Below, piece after piece: positions 47,876 through 58,083 of a stretch of DNA of 64,000 bases; the stretch's first letter is position 1; each line of letters begins with the position of its first letter. The DNA lies in the NCBI GenBank assembly GCA_964017045.1, contig OZ024808.1, positions 27,121,995 to 27,185,994 of the forward strand, read 5' to 3'. Position numbers and translations under genes: made by a program. Source of the DNA: Omphiscola glabra. Taxonomy: Eukaryota > Mollusca > Gastropoda > Lymnaeidae. The notes beneath the pieces are model-generated. The model was not told the DNA's origin and did not search any database. It worked only from the letters and a program-made list of their open reading frames with translations.

Positions 47876-48189
47876 TGTCACAGACCATGTTACTGATGCA
47901 CCTTACACAGATTTTTCACACGACACTATTATTTATTCTCACGGCTCAGTGGCGTAGTGATTTGATAATGAAGCATGAATAACGCAAGTTTTTTTTAAAA
48001 TATGTTTTTATTTCCAACAATAAACATTAACACAATTCTTATTGATGTTTACTCTATGCTTGTCTCCGGGACAAACTGTCCATGCATATACTCTTTCTAC
48101 AGTTCATGCGCATGCGCGCCTCTAATTTAGTTGGCTATCCGGACGGTATAATCCGCTAATCCACTATAACACCTCTTTGAACAATTACA

Positions 48190-48290
48190 AGTAGTCTTTA
48201 GACCTTCTGGGTAGGACATAGTCTGAAGGACCTTCTGGGTACGACATATCCCGAAGGACCTTCTGGGTAGGACATAGTCTGAAGGTCTTG
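48190..48290. repeat. ~31-bp repeat, 3 units, in Gypsy integrase tail
   Basis: GAAGGACCTTCTGGGTAGGA followed by CATAGTCT. Lies in the C-terminal coding tail of the remnant. Confidence 0.85.
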
Positions 48291-48744
48291 GATGTCGAGG
48301 ATTTATCTTCTTCTTAGGTGGACTTGGAGTTGCTGGATGTGTTGGCAGTTGATGACTCAGGGATGTCTGAGTCATTGGGGAATGACTTCCTGGCATTATA
48401 TCCACACTTGGTTCTTAGTCTTCTTCTGCTCCTTGCCTGGGGCGAAGTTGGTCTAAATTTCTTTTCCATTTGGGACCATGTGGATACAGCTTTACCTTAA
48501 AAAGGCAGTGGCCCATACATTGGATGATTTTACTTTGAGCCATAGTGGTTTAGTGTCTGTTGTTGTTCTACATATGCTGACATAACATGGATCTCCCTTG
48601 TTAACTGATTAACTAGGGCGTCTGCTTGTCCCATTACGAACGGTTATTTCTTTAAGATGTTGTCCCTGTGCTTGATGAGCAGGAGAGGGGACTAGAGTAG
48701 CTATAAGTGTTCTTATTTGTCGATTGTCCAGAAGTTGTCTAGGT

Positions 48745-48870
48745 GATAATCCACTAGCCAGTGGTGTCCTACGATACTGGTCCACTAGCCAATTGCGTCC
48801 TACGATACTGGTCCACTAGCCAATGGTGTCCTACGATACTGGTCGACTAGCCAATGGTGTCCTACGATAC
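48745..48870. repeat. 31-bp repeat, 4 units
   Basis: Units of CACTAGCCAATGGTGTCCTA plus CGATACTGGTC within the integrase region of the Gypsy remnant. Confidence 0.9.
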
Positions 48871-49577
48871 TGACGCAGAAAGTCTTGTAGATATTCGTTT
48901 AAAGGTAATGAGGAGTGTCTTAGTGAACTCTGGAAGCTTTGAATCAGTCCCTTACTATGGTGTGTAAATAGCAAGATAGTAGCAGTATCAATTACTTTGG
49001 TGTGTGGATAGCGAAACGATAAAAATCTTCCCCCAGAAGATCAATGGTGACTTTGGTTGATGTGGATGTTGTCCTATGGATACACGGATACTTTGAATAA
49101 GCATCTATAATCACCAGCCAATATGACCCCTTAAAGTTAATGACGTGGTCGATATTCACTCGACTCTATGTTTATTTTTGGCAGAATCCGTGGGTGGATA
49201 CTTGCTTTTTATGGTGTCTGGTGTGTTCTGTTCACGCCTGGCACGTGAAGAGCTATACATCTCAGGGTAGACGATATTTCAAATCTTACTGTCGGACAAC
49301 TATGGCCTCTACAATCTGATGCAATTCATCCTATATGTTAGTCTAACACGGTATAACCCTGAATTCATCATATGCAACGATACGTTTATTAACGTCATTA
49401 TACATAGAATGGTCATGTAGCATCACCAAGGGATACACATAATTATCACTACTTCATAATATGTCCAACAGACTCAGAAACACACACGCTTTGTGCCGTG
49501 AATATAATACCACCTTCATAAGACAGTTCCTCTCTTTATATACCCTTTGGCCCCTCATCGGTAATCTCACGCCTTGT

Positions 49578-49838
49578 TCACTCATGCTTACAATATTTTA
49601 GTTGTACATCATCTACTGTAATCTCAACATCACACCAGTGATTATCATACACTTGACAGCATGTTCGACCCATCTCAATGATTTGAGCATCACGCCATGG
49701 CCAGTATACATATGCTCTGGATAACTGTTTCATCCGCTCGATTTCAAAATGTCCTGCATGTAAGATTCTGAGAACCTGTGCTTGTAGTATTTTTGGTAAC
49801 ACAATTCTTGAAACATAAATAAGACAATTCGACTCCAC
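49578..49838 (-). pseudogene. Integrase zinc-binding domain of the Gypsy remnant
   Basis: The frame MESNCLIYVSRIVLP...RILHAGHFEIERMKQLSRAY then YVYWPWRDAQIIEMGRTC fits the Gypsy integrase H-H-C-C domain and the H.G...M...R.YWP.M consensus. The region 49,210-49,577 to its left interrupts the path to the catalytic core and may be a separate insertion. Confidence 0.8.
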
Positions 49839-50951
49839 TGAGATTGAATATTTTTAAAAACTGCTATACATGCTGCATCATTGTTTCAGAGCGCTTTATT
49901 TGTAGAGGCCGGTAAGCCCTCTTGACAATATCTTATTACTGTAGAAACAATAGAATCTTTAAGTGAGGTAATAATGGGGGAGACTGCAATCAGGTTAGCA
50001 CAAAAGGAAATTAGTAAAACACAGTAAGGTTAAACCTGATCAAAGGAACGCAACAAAACAACGAACGTGTCGGCAGGAAGCCTTCATCAGCGAACAAACA
50101 GAAACACGAATAAAATTAAAAAATGTATCAAAAAATATATAATATAGCACTTAGCTCAGAAATAATATCCAAGAGGGCAGCAGAAGATAAGTGACAGAGA
50201 GTAAGTGGGAGAAAGGTTAAATAGGGAAGAGGGAAAGAAAAGAGGAGAAATAAGTCCACTGCGATAGGTCGTGACGTGGAGGGGCGGAGCCAGGTTCAAA
50301 CAGTGAATAGAGACATGACATTCAAACCATGTGGGTACTAGGTGTTATAGGTCAGAATAAGCTTGTGCTCCAAATTCACCCGGCTGGGTGTGTTCGTGCT
50401 GGCCACAATCGCACTTGCTTTAAGTGACTCTTTAAGCAAGGACTCCTGGGTCTGTTGGTCTGATCTGTAAACCGACTAGTTTGATCATACATACAAAATA
50501 CATGTCTGCTTCACTTTCTTCACCATCAAAAATGTCATCAGGCCCTGAGGGTAGACGACTATGAGCCCAATGTTCAGTTGACTTACGGAATTCTATGATA
50601 TATTGACTCAAGGTAAGAGCCCACCTGGATAAACGATTTGCTGCCAGTGCTGGTGTTCCTTTTCCTGTACGAAATTTCAGTGTTTGATGGTCATTAACCC
50701 AAAAAATACTTTATTCCGTAAAAAGATATTGATGGAACTTTGATAGTGTAAAAATAATTGACAGTGCTTCCTTTTGAATCTGGCTATACTTCCGTTGTGC
50801 AGCTGTGAGAGTTTTTGAAATGTTAGCAACAGGGCGTTTACTGCCATCAGGCTATCTGTGGAAAAGAACAATTCCCATGCCAACGTTAGAAACGTCACAT
50901 AATATGCCTATTTTAGAAATGGATCACAGTAAGCTAAAACTGTATCAGAAG

Positions 50952-51021
50952 GTTTAACCTTACTGTGTTTTATTAATTTCCTATTGTGCTTACCAGATTG
51001 CAGTCTCCCCCATTATTACCC
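50952..51021. mobile_element. 70-bp insertion with AGAAG target duplication
   Basis: Absent from the paralogous Gypsy remnant in unit A (near 18,435), where the sequence reads through. Flanked by AGAAG (50,947-50,951 and 51,022-51,026). Its inverse, slightly diverged, lies at 49,966-50,034. Origin unknown. Confidence 0.6.
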
Positions 51022-51924
51022 AGAAGAGAGCAATAGTTTGACTTTTCTAAAAGCTTCTTCTTGTTCTGTTTTCCAGTTCCACGATACGCTCTTTTTAGAA
51101 AATATACAGTGTCTCAAGTACGGTTGAAAGGTCTGGAAAGAACTTGTAAAACTGCCTTTGACCAAGAAAGGACCGTAGACTGCAGTTATCTTTGCATGCT
51201 GGCATGGATATAACTGCATCTACTTTTGCTCCTTTTGATATGCCATTGCTTGATAATGTATGCCCTAAATATTCAATTGATTGCTGGGCAAAATGAATTT
51301 TTCCATCCTGCAATTTAATCCATTTTCATTCAATCTGTTTAATAACTTGCTAAGGTTGTTTACATGGACTTCCTCATTCTTTCCGCTCACTTGAGTGCCA
51401 TCCATGTACACTTCTCACTAGAATGCCATCCATGTACACTGCTACTCCAGGCAAATCTTGCGTAAGTTTGTCCATGATTTCTTGGAAATACGCTGGTGCT
51501 GATGTAATACCAAATGTTAAACGTGTTTGCAGCCGTGCACTTTTATGTGTGCTTAATGTCAATTTTGTAAAGTTTTTTTTGCCAGCTTGATCTGATTATG
51601 AGCATCATGTTTCTTTTGCGGACCGTATGTACATATATAAAGGTGGAAGGAAATAGAGCTTGTACATTTTTACATGGATGACAATATTGTTAAATCTAAT
51701 GATATTACAGTTAAAAATGTTTCCTATATTCTCATTTTACCATTTAAGAAAATCAATGACGTTAAAAAAAAACGTAAGTACATGTATATAATTATACCCA
51801 TGAATATCAAAATCAAAAATGTGTACAGAAGTGAAAATATAATTTTCAAAATATTGATTGGTTAAGATTTTCTAGGATAGATTGATAAATAGATAATAAA
51901 CAGACAGACTGACATGTAGACAGA

Positions 51925-51943
51925 CAGATATATATATATATAT

Positions 51944-52025
<82 letters not shown>
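51925..52025. repeat. TATA/GATA microsatellite
   Basis: A short TATA run then about 80 bp of GATA, just before Helitron H3. The - strand LSIYLSIY reading is an artefact. Confidence 0.95.
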
Positions 52026-52026
<1 letters not shown>

Positions 52027-52050
52027 GGCATGATATATATGTAAATTATA

Positions 52051-52803
52051 TCTGTACATATATAAAAATTAATGTAGGTTTGTATGTCCCCTATGCACTC
52101 CTGTACAATTCGTCCGATGGTGATAAATGGTGTTTTAATTAGTTGTACACACGCCGGAAAATTTTTATGAATTATAAAAACATTTTACAACATTCTGTTG
52201 GATTTTTTTAAATATATGAGCTAATTATAATTTTCTTATGCAGTCCTATACAATTGATCCGATTACGATAAAGTTTTGGTAAGCTGTTATGCGCAAAGTT
52301 TTCTGATATTTAAAATCCATTTTCAAATATTCCATTTGGGGCCGGTGGCCCTAAATTAATGTTTTCGTTTATGAGCTATACACTTATAATTTCAAACAGA
52401 GCTATCGCATGGGTCGATGAAATATAATCAAATTTACGCGACATTTCAGTTTGTTTGTGACATGATAAATAGGTTTCTTAATTAGTACAACAATTTTACA
52501 ATGTTTCGCTTGGGGCCGGGGGCCTTATTTTTTGTGCGAGCTATATAAATATAATTTCAAACAGAGCCACTGCATGGGTGGATCAATCGTTACAAGTGTG
52601 TGGACTAATTTTAGAAAATCCAAGTATTATCACGTGGACAGCTGTATGTTGTCTGCTCACGCGTCGAAAAACCTTCTAATTTATTTGTGTACGCACGAGA
52701 TGGGAAAGAAAATTAAGTTAAAAATTACTTCAAAAACGTAATTAAAGCACAAGCACATGTTTTTCTTTGAGTGGCGTTGCAATCCATGCCGGGTTCTAGC
52801 TAG
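52051..52803 (+). mobile_element. Short Helitron relative H3
   Basis: Starts TCTGTACATATATAAAAATT and ends CATGCCGGGTTCTAGCTAG; interior phrases GGGGCCGGGGGCCT and ATATAAATATAATTTC as in H1. Followed by T. No ORF. Confidence 0.78.
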
Positions 52804-54023
52804 TATTTAATAAGGTAATAATGATAATAATAAAGTTTCTTTGAAAAATCACGCTTCATCTCCTAAGGCTCGAAGCGCGGTACAAAGTCAACCACATATA
52901 AAAAGAGAAATAATAATAATAATAAACTTTATTTGAAAAATGAAAACAATATATATTTTACTACATTGAAAGACAAAACGCAATAAAACAAAACTACATA
53001 CGGGCATACCCATTCAAAATAGTACATCCCCTTGCAACCATAAACAACACAAGCCAATATACATCTAGGATATAATAATTAGCTGGGAAAGATGGTAGAC
53101 AACATCACCCCAGCACGTGTTTGCGAAATAGATGTGTTTTCAAATGGATTTTGAATGACTCCAATGTCTGGCAGTTTCTGAGAGCCCCAGGAAGGCTATT
53201 TCAAATTGTTGGATCAGAAAATGCGAAAGTGAGCCTACAGTAATTCTCGATGCGAACACGCGGTATGGAGAGTTTGCCACTATGGGTTGAGTCGAGTTGT
53301 CTAGTGGTATATGACGTCATGAGTGCTTTGAGATAGGACGGCGCCAGGTCATGTAAGCAGCGGTAGCACAGAGTTTCAATTTTGTACTCTATTCGAACGC
53401 GGACCGGCAGCCAAAGCAGCTCTCTCAGAAGTGTTTTTGCATGGTCGAATTTGCACTGTGCTTTTTAAAAAAATGTTGCATTAGCGTAGACGAAAGACCC
53501 ACCATGAAAGCATTGCAGTAGTCCATACGTGATAGGACGAATGCAGACCTCAGCCTCTTTGATGCATCAAACGTTAAGAAAGGTGTAATATGACTAATTC
53601 TGCGCAGCTCTAGAAAAATCGCCTTGCAAAACATGTCAGTTTGATTTTACATTTATTAATAGATGATTTCTACGCCAGAGAAATACTTTAGATGTCTTTT
53701 TTTTAAAATTGTTTTAATTGTTAAATTTTGTCTTTGTTAAAATATGTATTTATTTATGTGTTAAAAATGAATAAGTGCAATATCATCAAAAAACATTTCT
53801 ATTTATTTGGATCGATAAAAGAATCTTATCTTATCTTATCTATCTTATCTTATCTTAACTGTTATTGTCTTTTAAAAACACATTACAATAAGGAAACATG
53901 TAGAGCCATAAAGTGTCTAAATAGAACTCTGCACGTTTCATTGGTGTAATATATCACACTTTTGAAACAATTATACAAGACGTCTTTAAAACAACTCTAA
54001 AAAAAGACCTGCAAATCATGTTA

Positions 54024-54340
54024 CAAGATAAATAATGGGCTAGTCCACTGCTCTCCATGATGTACAAGATACATTATGGACTACTCCACTGCTCTCCATG
54101 ATGTACATGATAAATAATAGGCTAGTCCACTGCTCTCCGTGATGTACTTGATAAATAATGGGCTAGTCCACTGCTCTCCATGATGTACATGATAAATAAT
54201 GGGCTAGTCCACTGCTCTCCATGATGTACATGATAAATAATGGGCTAGTCCACTGCTCTCCATGATGTACATGATAAATAATGGGCTAGTCCACTACTCT
54301 CCATGATGTACAAGATAAATAATGGGCTTGTCCACTGCTC
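54024..54340 (+). repeat. 41-bp minisatellite grown from RT coding sequence, about 8 units
   Basis: Unit GATAAATAATGGGCTAGTCC followed by ACTGCTCTCCATGATGTACAT. The unit reads MYMINNGLVHCS, and the array runs straight into LVHCSGIKQKLVPLPHRQ, the continuing reverse-transcriptase sequence, so the repeat started inside that coding stretch. Confidence 0.92.
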
Positions 54341-54480
54341 TGGCATTAAACAGAAACTCGTCCCTCTCCCCCATAGACAGCGACGAGGACATGACAGGCA
54401 GTTCCGGCTCATTCCAGCGAGAAGCCAATATAGGAACTGCTCATTCCTGCTAAAGACAATCAGGGATTAAAAACAAGCTT
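54315..54480 (+). pseudogene. Jockey-like RT C-terminal relic next to the 41-bp array
   Basis: Reads VHCSGIKQKLVPLPHRQ then RGHDRQFRLIPARSQYRNC, ending SFLLKT. Same family as 41,190-41,515. Confidence 0.78.
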
Positions 54481-55453
54481 TCAAAAGGACCAGTTGGGGC
54501 GAAAACACTTGACTCATTTGCGACTATTGCCTCAGGCCTTCCAGCCCCCAGTGCATGATACCCTAACTAAGTAAATCTTGTAACCAGTGAAAATTCCTCA
54601 TCAACCCCAGGCGCAGAAACATTGCAAATCCCATCTACATTCATAGGAGCCATAATGATCAATAAATAGATGTTGGGCCCGTAATATATAGAAGAAGATG
54701 TTATTTTCCATAGTAAGTGTTCTTCACACCTGCGAGAGTAAGGGATGGTGCGTAATTTAAAGATTTTAGCTTTTGAGCGGTAGCGATGTGGATCAGCTCG
54801 GTCTTTTCATCGTTTAATTTGAGCTTGTTTATGGCCATCCCGTGCTTATCTGAATTCACTGTCTTCTGTGTCTTACTAAGAAGCTGGGGGAACTGAAAGA
54901 GGATAACGGACTGCTGAAGTTGGGTATCATCCGCGAACATGTGATATAGCATGTCAAACTGCTTGATCACTGCACCTAGGGGCTGAACGTACATAGTGAA
55001 AAGCACCGGGCATAGAACATTGTTGCTTCTTATCAGACAGAGAGACAGTCATTGTGAAGTTGAATATAATAGTATCGGAAAGCCATCCCTTGCTCTGAGG
55101 AAAAATATCACTTTATAGCTGACATGTATGAGTAACTGTACTGAACCATATAGGCCTCCATCCATAAAGCTACATCATATAAATGTTACAGATATTTTGA
55201 TTAATGTTTCAAACAACATAATACTTGCGCGGTAATAAAACCTACATCTGTTGGGTGCAGATTTGTGGCCACCTACACCTGTTGGGTGCAGATTTGTTGT
55301 TATTTCGAAATTTTATTGCGGTGTACAAATTATTTATTGGACAAAAATTACCCACGACTTGACAGGATGGTCGGCTAAAAAAGAAGGGAAAGAACTCTGA
55401 CTGAACAAAGGGACGTGATCCATATCATTTAAACAATTAACAAGTTGCTGAAA

Positions 55454-55499
55454 ATGTTTAAACACATTTTAGCCTTGTCTTTTGCTGCCATATTTTGTG
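55454..55499 (+). CDS. X-B exon 1 (signal peptide)
   Basis: 46 bp with a strong G|GTAAGT donor. It is also the first unit of the tandem exon array. Confidence 0.78.
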
Positions 55500-55675
55500 G
55501 TAAGTGTAGATGTTTAAACACATCCTAGTCTTGTCTTTTGCTTCCATATTTTGTGGTCAGTTTAGATTTTTAAACACTTCCTAGCCTTGTCTTTTGTTGC
55601 CATATTTTGTGAAGAGTTAATATGTTTAAACACATCTTAGCCATGTCTTTTGCTGCCATATTTTTTTTCTAGTTT
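55454..55675 (+). repeat. Tandem array of signal-peptide exon copies, unit B
   Basis: Four units (55,454, 55,510, 55,567, 55,622), about 56 bp each. The first two keep ATG, length and a usable donor (GTAAGT, GTCAGT). The third has lost ATG and donor; the fourth keeps ATG but its donor has become TTTTTTCTAG. Confidence 0.88.
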
Positions 55676-57484
55676 AATATTATTTTTATTTTCGCAGTGA
55701 TTGTGTGTTGATTGTCTAAACTCGTTTTGTAGACCTTGATAGACCATGGAACGAAAGTTTACAAATACGTTTTAGTCAAATACATTTTTAACAAAAATGT
55801 TTTAAGTTAAATTTGTTTTAAGTCAAATATGTTTTAAGTCAAATATGTTTTAAGTCAAATATGTTTTAACTCAAATATGTTTTAAGTCAAATATGTTTTA
55901 AGTTAAATATGCATTAAGTAAAAAATGTTTGTAGTCAATTATGTCTAGCTAAACGTTGTAGAAAATACAAATATATTTAAATATTGAACACAGTTAACGG
56001 TTGCTTATCTTGATTAACTGCTACCCGGGAGCTTAAATCCTAAAAGAGCGCCGTTTAACAAACCCAAATAAATTGTTTACAAAATGTTAGATAGTGTTAT
56101 AAACTGAAAAAAAGTACCACATACAAATATTTTCATAAATTAACATAGTGGGTATTTCTAGATATTTGAAAATTATTATCATATAACTTAAAGCTTTCAA
56201 ATTCATTAATGAGATTAATTGTTTTGCATTGGTTTGTGGATTTTCAAAGTATCCGAATGTAACAAGATGTTGGTGTAATATATAATCACGAATTGACCCA
56301 TTCTGAATTTCTGTGTTTGTTTCAATTCAAAGAATGCTACCACATCACTGACCCAACGTGCAGTGAGCTGGGGGCATGTTCATTCCCTCTGGCAGAAACA
56401 AGTGATACAGGGCCATCTTCTAGCATTTTTAATCAGACGATTTACAACCTCTTCTGTCAGTGAGTAAAAAGTTGATTATGAAAATTCTTGGGGCAGGGAG
56501 TGAAGATGCGATTTAAAAAATATTCAGTCATTAATTTAAGAGTCGATTATAAAAGTGGTTTCTCATTTAGTAAATGTAGCTTAAAGAACTAATTTTATTC
56601 TGTCATTGATATAAGAGTCATCATAAAAGTATTTCTCTCATTTAGTAAATGTAGCTTAAAGAACTAATTTTATTCTGTCAATGATTTATGAGTCATCATA
56701 AAAGTATTCTATCAGTTAGTAAATGTAGTTTAAAGAACGTATTTTTAAGTTCATAATATGAGACTTTTGACTGTCTGTCATCGAAGTCAAATTATTGTTG
56801 TCCTAAATTTTGAGGTCTTCAACCTCAGAGTAAGCTATTTATACCTGTTGGGTCCGGTAAAGTGTTTTTTAAATGTTAATGTTATTCGAAATTTGTTTTA
56901 CTTACGTTTAAGAAATTGTCCAGACTATGATGGGAAAACCGTTCAGCATAAAATAAGTTGACGTAAAATGTTTATATGTGCCCCAAGGAGGACAAACTTA
57001 AAATGATATCTCTTTTATTTATTTTTTATTGTAGCACGTACAACGGCCAATCATTTATTGTATAATAAACTACGACTATTTATTTATTTTAGTATAAACT
57101 ACGACCAATCATTTATTGTAGCATAAACTACGACAACACAATTTATAATTTATAGTAATCATTCATCATCAGTTGCACAACAGCCAATGTAGGGCCCTGG
57201 CCTGCTCCACAAATCCTTCCATTCAGACATCACCATTAGAGGCACAACAGCCAATGTAGGGCTATGGTCTACTCCACAACATCATTTTATTCGGATTGAT
57301 CCATGACTTTCCGCCATCATTTATTGTAACACAGAAAAATATTTTCTTCTTTACAGACAATTCCAGACATTTAAAACATGTTTTAATAACAGCGAGTCCC
57401 GGTGTGGCAATATGTATGTATTTTTGAACAAAGAGGGAATATTTGAAACAGCCCATTACATCTGTTCAAATAGAGGCAGAGTGG
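55454..57484 (+). CDS. Gene X-B: paralogue of X-A (exons 1-3 in window)
   Basis: Exons 55,454-55,499 (46 bp), 56,333-56,459 (127 bp) and 57,357-57,484 (128 bp) have exactly the X-A exon lengths and phases and intact splice sites (G|GTAAGT; TTCAAAG...GTGAGT; TTTACAG...G|GTAGGT). The signal peptide is MFKHILALSFAAIFC. About half of the exon 2 residues differ from X-A, but LFCQ, the TFKTCFN.S.SRCG stretch and AH.IC are kept; one exon 2 cysteine of X-A is absent. Exons 4 and 5 would lie beyond 64,000 if the order is kept, since the GATA array that precedes exon 4 in X-A ends at about 63,205 here. Function unknown; likely secreted. Confidence 0.78.
55760..55920. repeat. 15-16-bp A/T-rich repeat in X-B intron 1
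   Basis: Repeats of TTTTAAGTCAAATATG, about ten units; unit A has a shorter version at 24,800-24,880. Confidence 0.85.
56333..56459 (+). CDS. X-B exon 2
   Basis: 127 bp, fully open, entry phase 1 and exit phase 2. Reads CYHITDPTCSELGACSF then, further on, NQTIYNLFCQ. Confidence 0.82.
57357..57484 (+). CDS. X-B exon 3
   Basis: 128 bp, fully open, reading FQTFKTCFNNSESRCG then ETAHYIC. Several changes form multi-base clusters (for example the codons after RCGN), all in frame without indels. Confidence 0.82.
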
Positions 57485-58083
57485 GTAGGTTTGATACATT
57501 ACTTTTTTGATGTATTTCTTTGTTATCGATGGCCTCTGCCCCATTCTTTAATGAAAGATATTTATATATATATAAGAAAGAGCAATGCTGACCGTAAAGT
57601 CAAAGACCCGAAAATATTTAGATACGTTCGGATTCTTTAAAACAAGTATAGATATTTTCTATAATTTTATGTAAACCAAATAAATTTTAATGCGAAAAAG
57701 TATTATTTATTCGCTTTTAATTTAGCTAAGGTTTAAGTATTATTATTATAAATTTGAAATAATTTTAAAGTAACAACGAATGATCTATTTTAAGCATTTG
57801 TATACAAAAGTCAAATTTATGAGAAAAAAAATAAATATTAAAAAATTATGATCTCAAAATAATTGCGTCATAATAATGTTTATCGGAAAAAACCAAAACA
57901 TCTGTTATTTTTTAGTCCAAAATGTAAAAATGAATTTGATTTAAATAAATACGCTATGGGTGTCATAACGTGAATTGCCTATTTTATCCATAGTTCTAAG
58001 TTTCTTTGATTTAATAACAATGCGTAAAAAACTGATTATGTATTTTCCAACTTCTTAAAAGTAAAAATAATATATATAATTGA

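Larger units (their letters stand above)
47876..51600 (-). mobile_element. Ty3/Gypsy retrotransposon remnant, unit B
   Basis: On the - strand, from right to left: RT palm (LTFGITSAPAYFQEIMDKL, 51,560-51,400), RT end (SIEYLGHTLSSNGISKGAK, SFLGQRQFYKFFPDLSTV), RNase H (SVSWNWKTEQEEAFRKV to about 50,570), integrase zinc finger (LHAGHFEIERMKQLS, near 49,720), integrase core (RVNIDHVINFKGSYWLVIID, near 49,150) and the C-terminal tail (PHGPKWKRNLDQLRPR, near 48,460). A putative 3' LTR with AATAAA follows to 47,876. The RT catalytic YMDD reads YMDG. Frames are broken throughout and the 5' half is missing. Confidence 0.88.
52905..55050 (-). pseudogene. CR1/L2-like RT relic, unit B
   Basis: The - strand reads MLFTMYVQPLGAVIKQF, HMFADDTQLQQS (catalytic box, near 54,930), INKLKLNDEKTELI, then after an interruption FCKAIFLELRRISHITPFLT and FVLSRMDYCNAFMVG (53,630-53,500). 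The 3' tail is an ATT-type microsatellite at 52,905-52,935. The TTATC tail at 53,825-53,860 and the minisatellite at 54,024-54,340 mark later insertions. Confidence 0.85.

Noticed and set aside
48127..48405. Cysteine-bearing 92-codon frame as a host gene
   Set aside because: It is the C-terminal tail of the Gypsy integrase frame, downstream of the integrase core, and includes an internal repeat.
49966..51021. A DNA transposon bounded by the 70-bp inverted repeat
   Set aside because: The interval contains collinear Gypsy RNase H sequence continuous with its flank, so the pair is not simply the ends of one transposon.
54024..54340. CRISPR-like regular array (41-bp period)
   Set aside because: Units are contiguous without unique spacers, the context is eukaryotic, and the unit derives from RT coding sequence.
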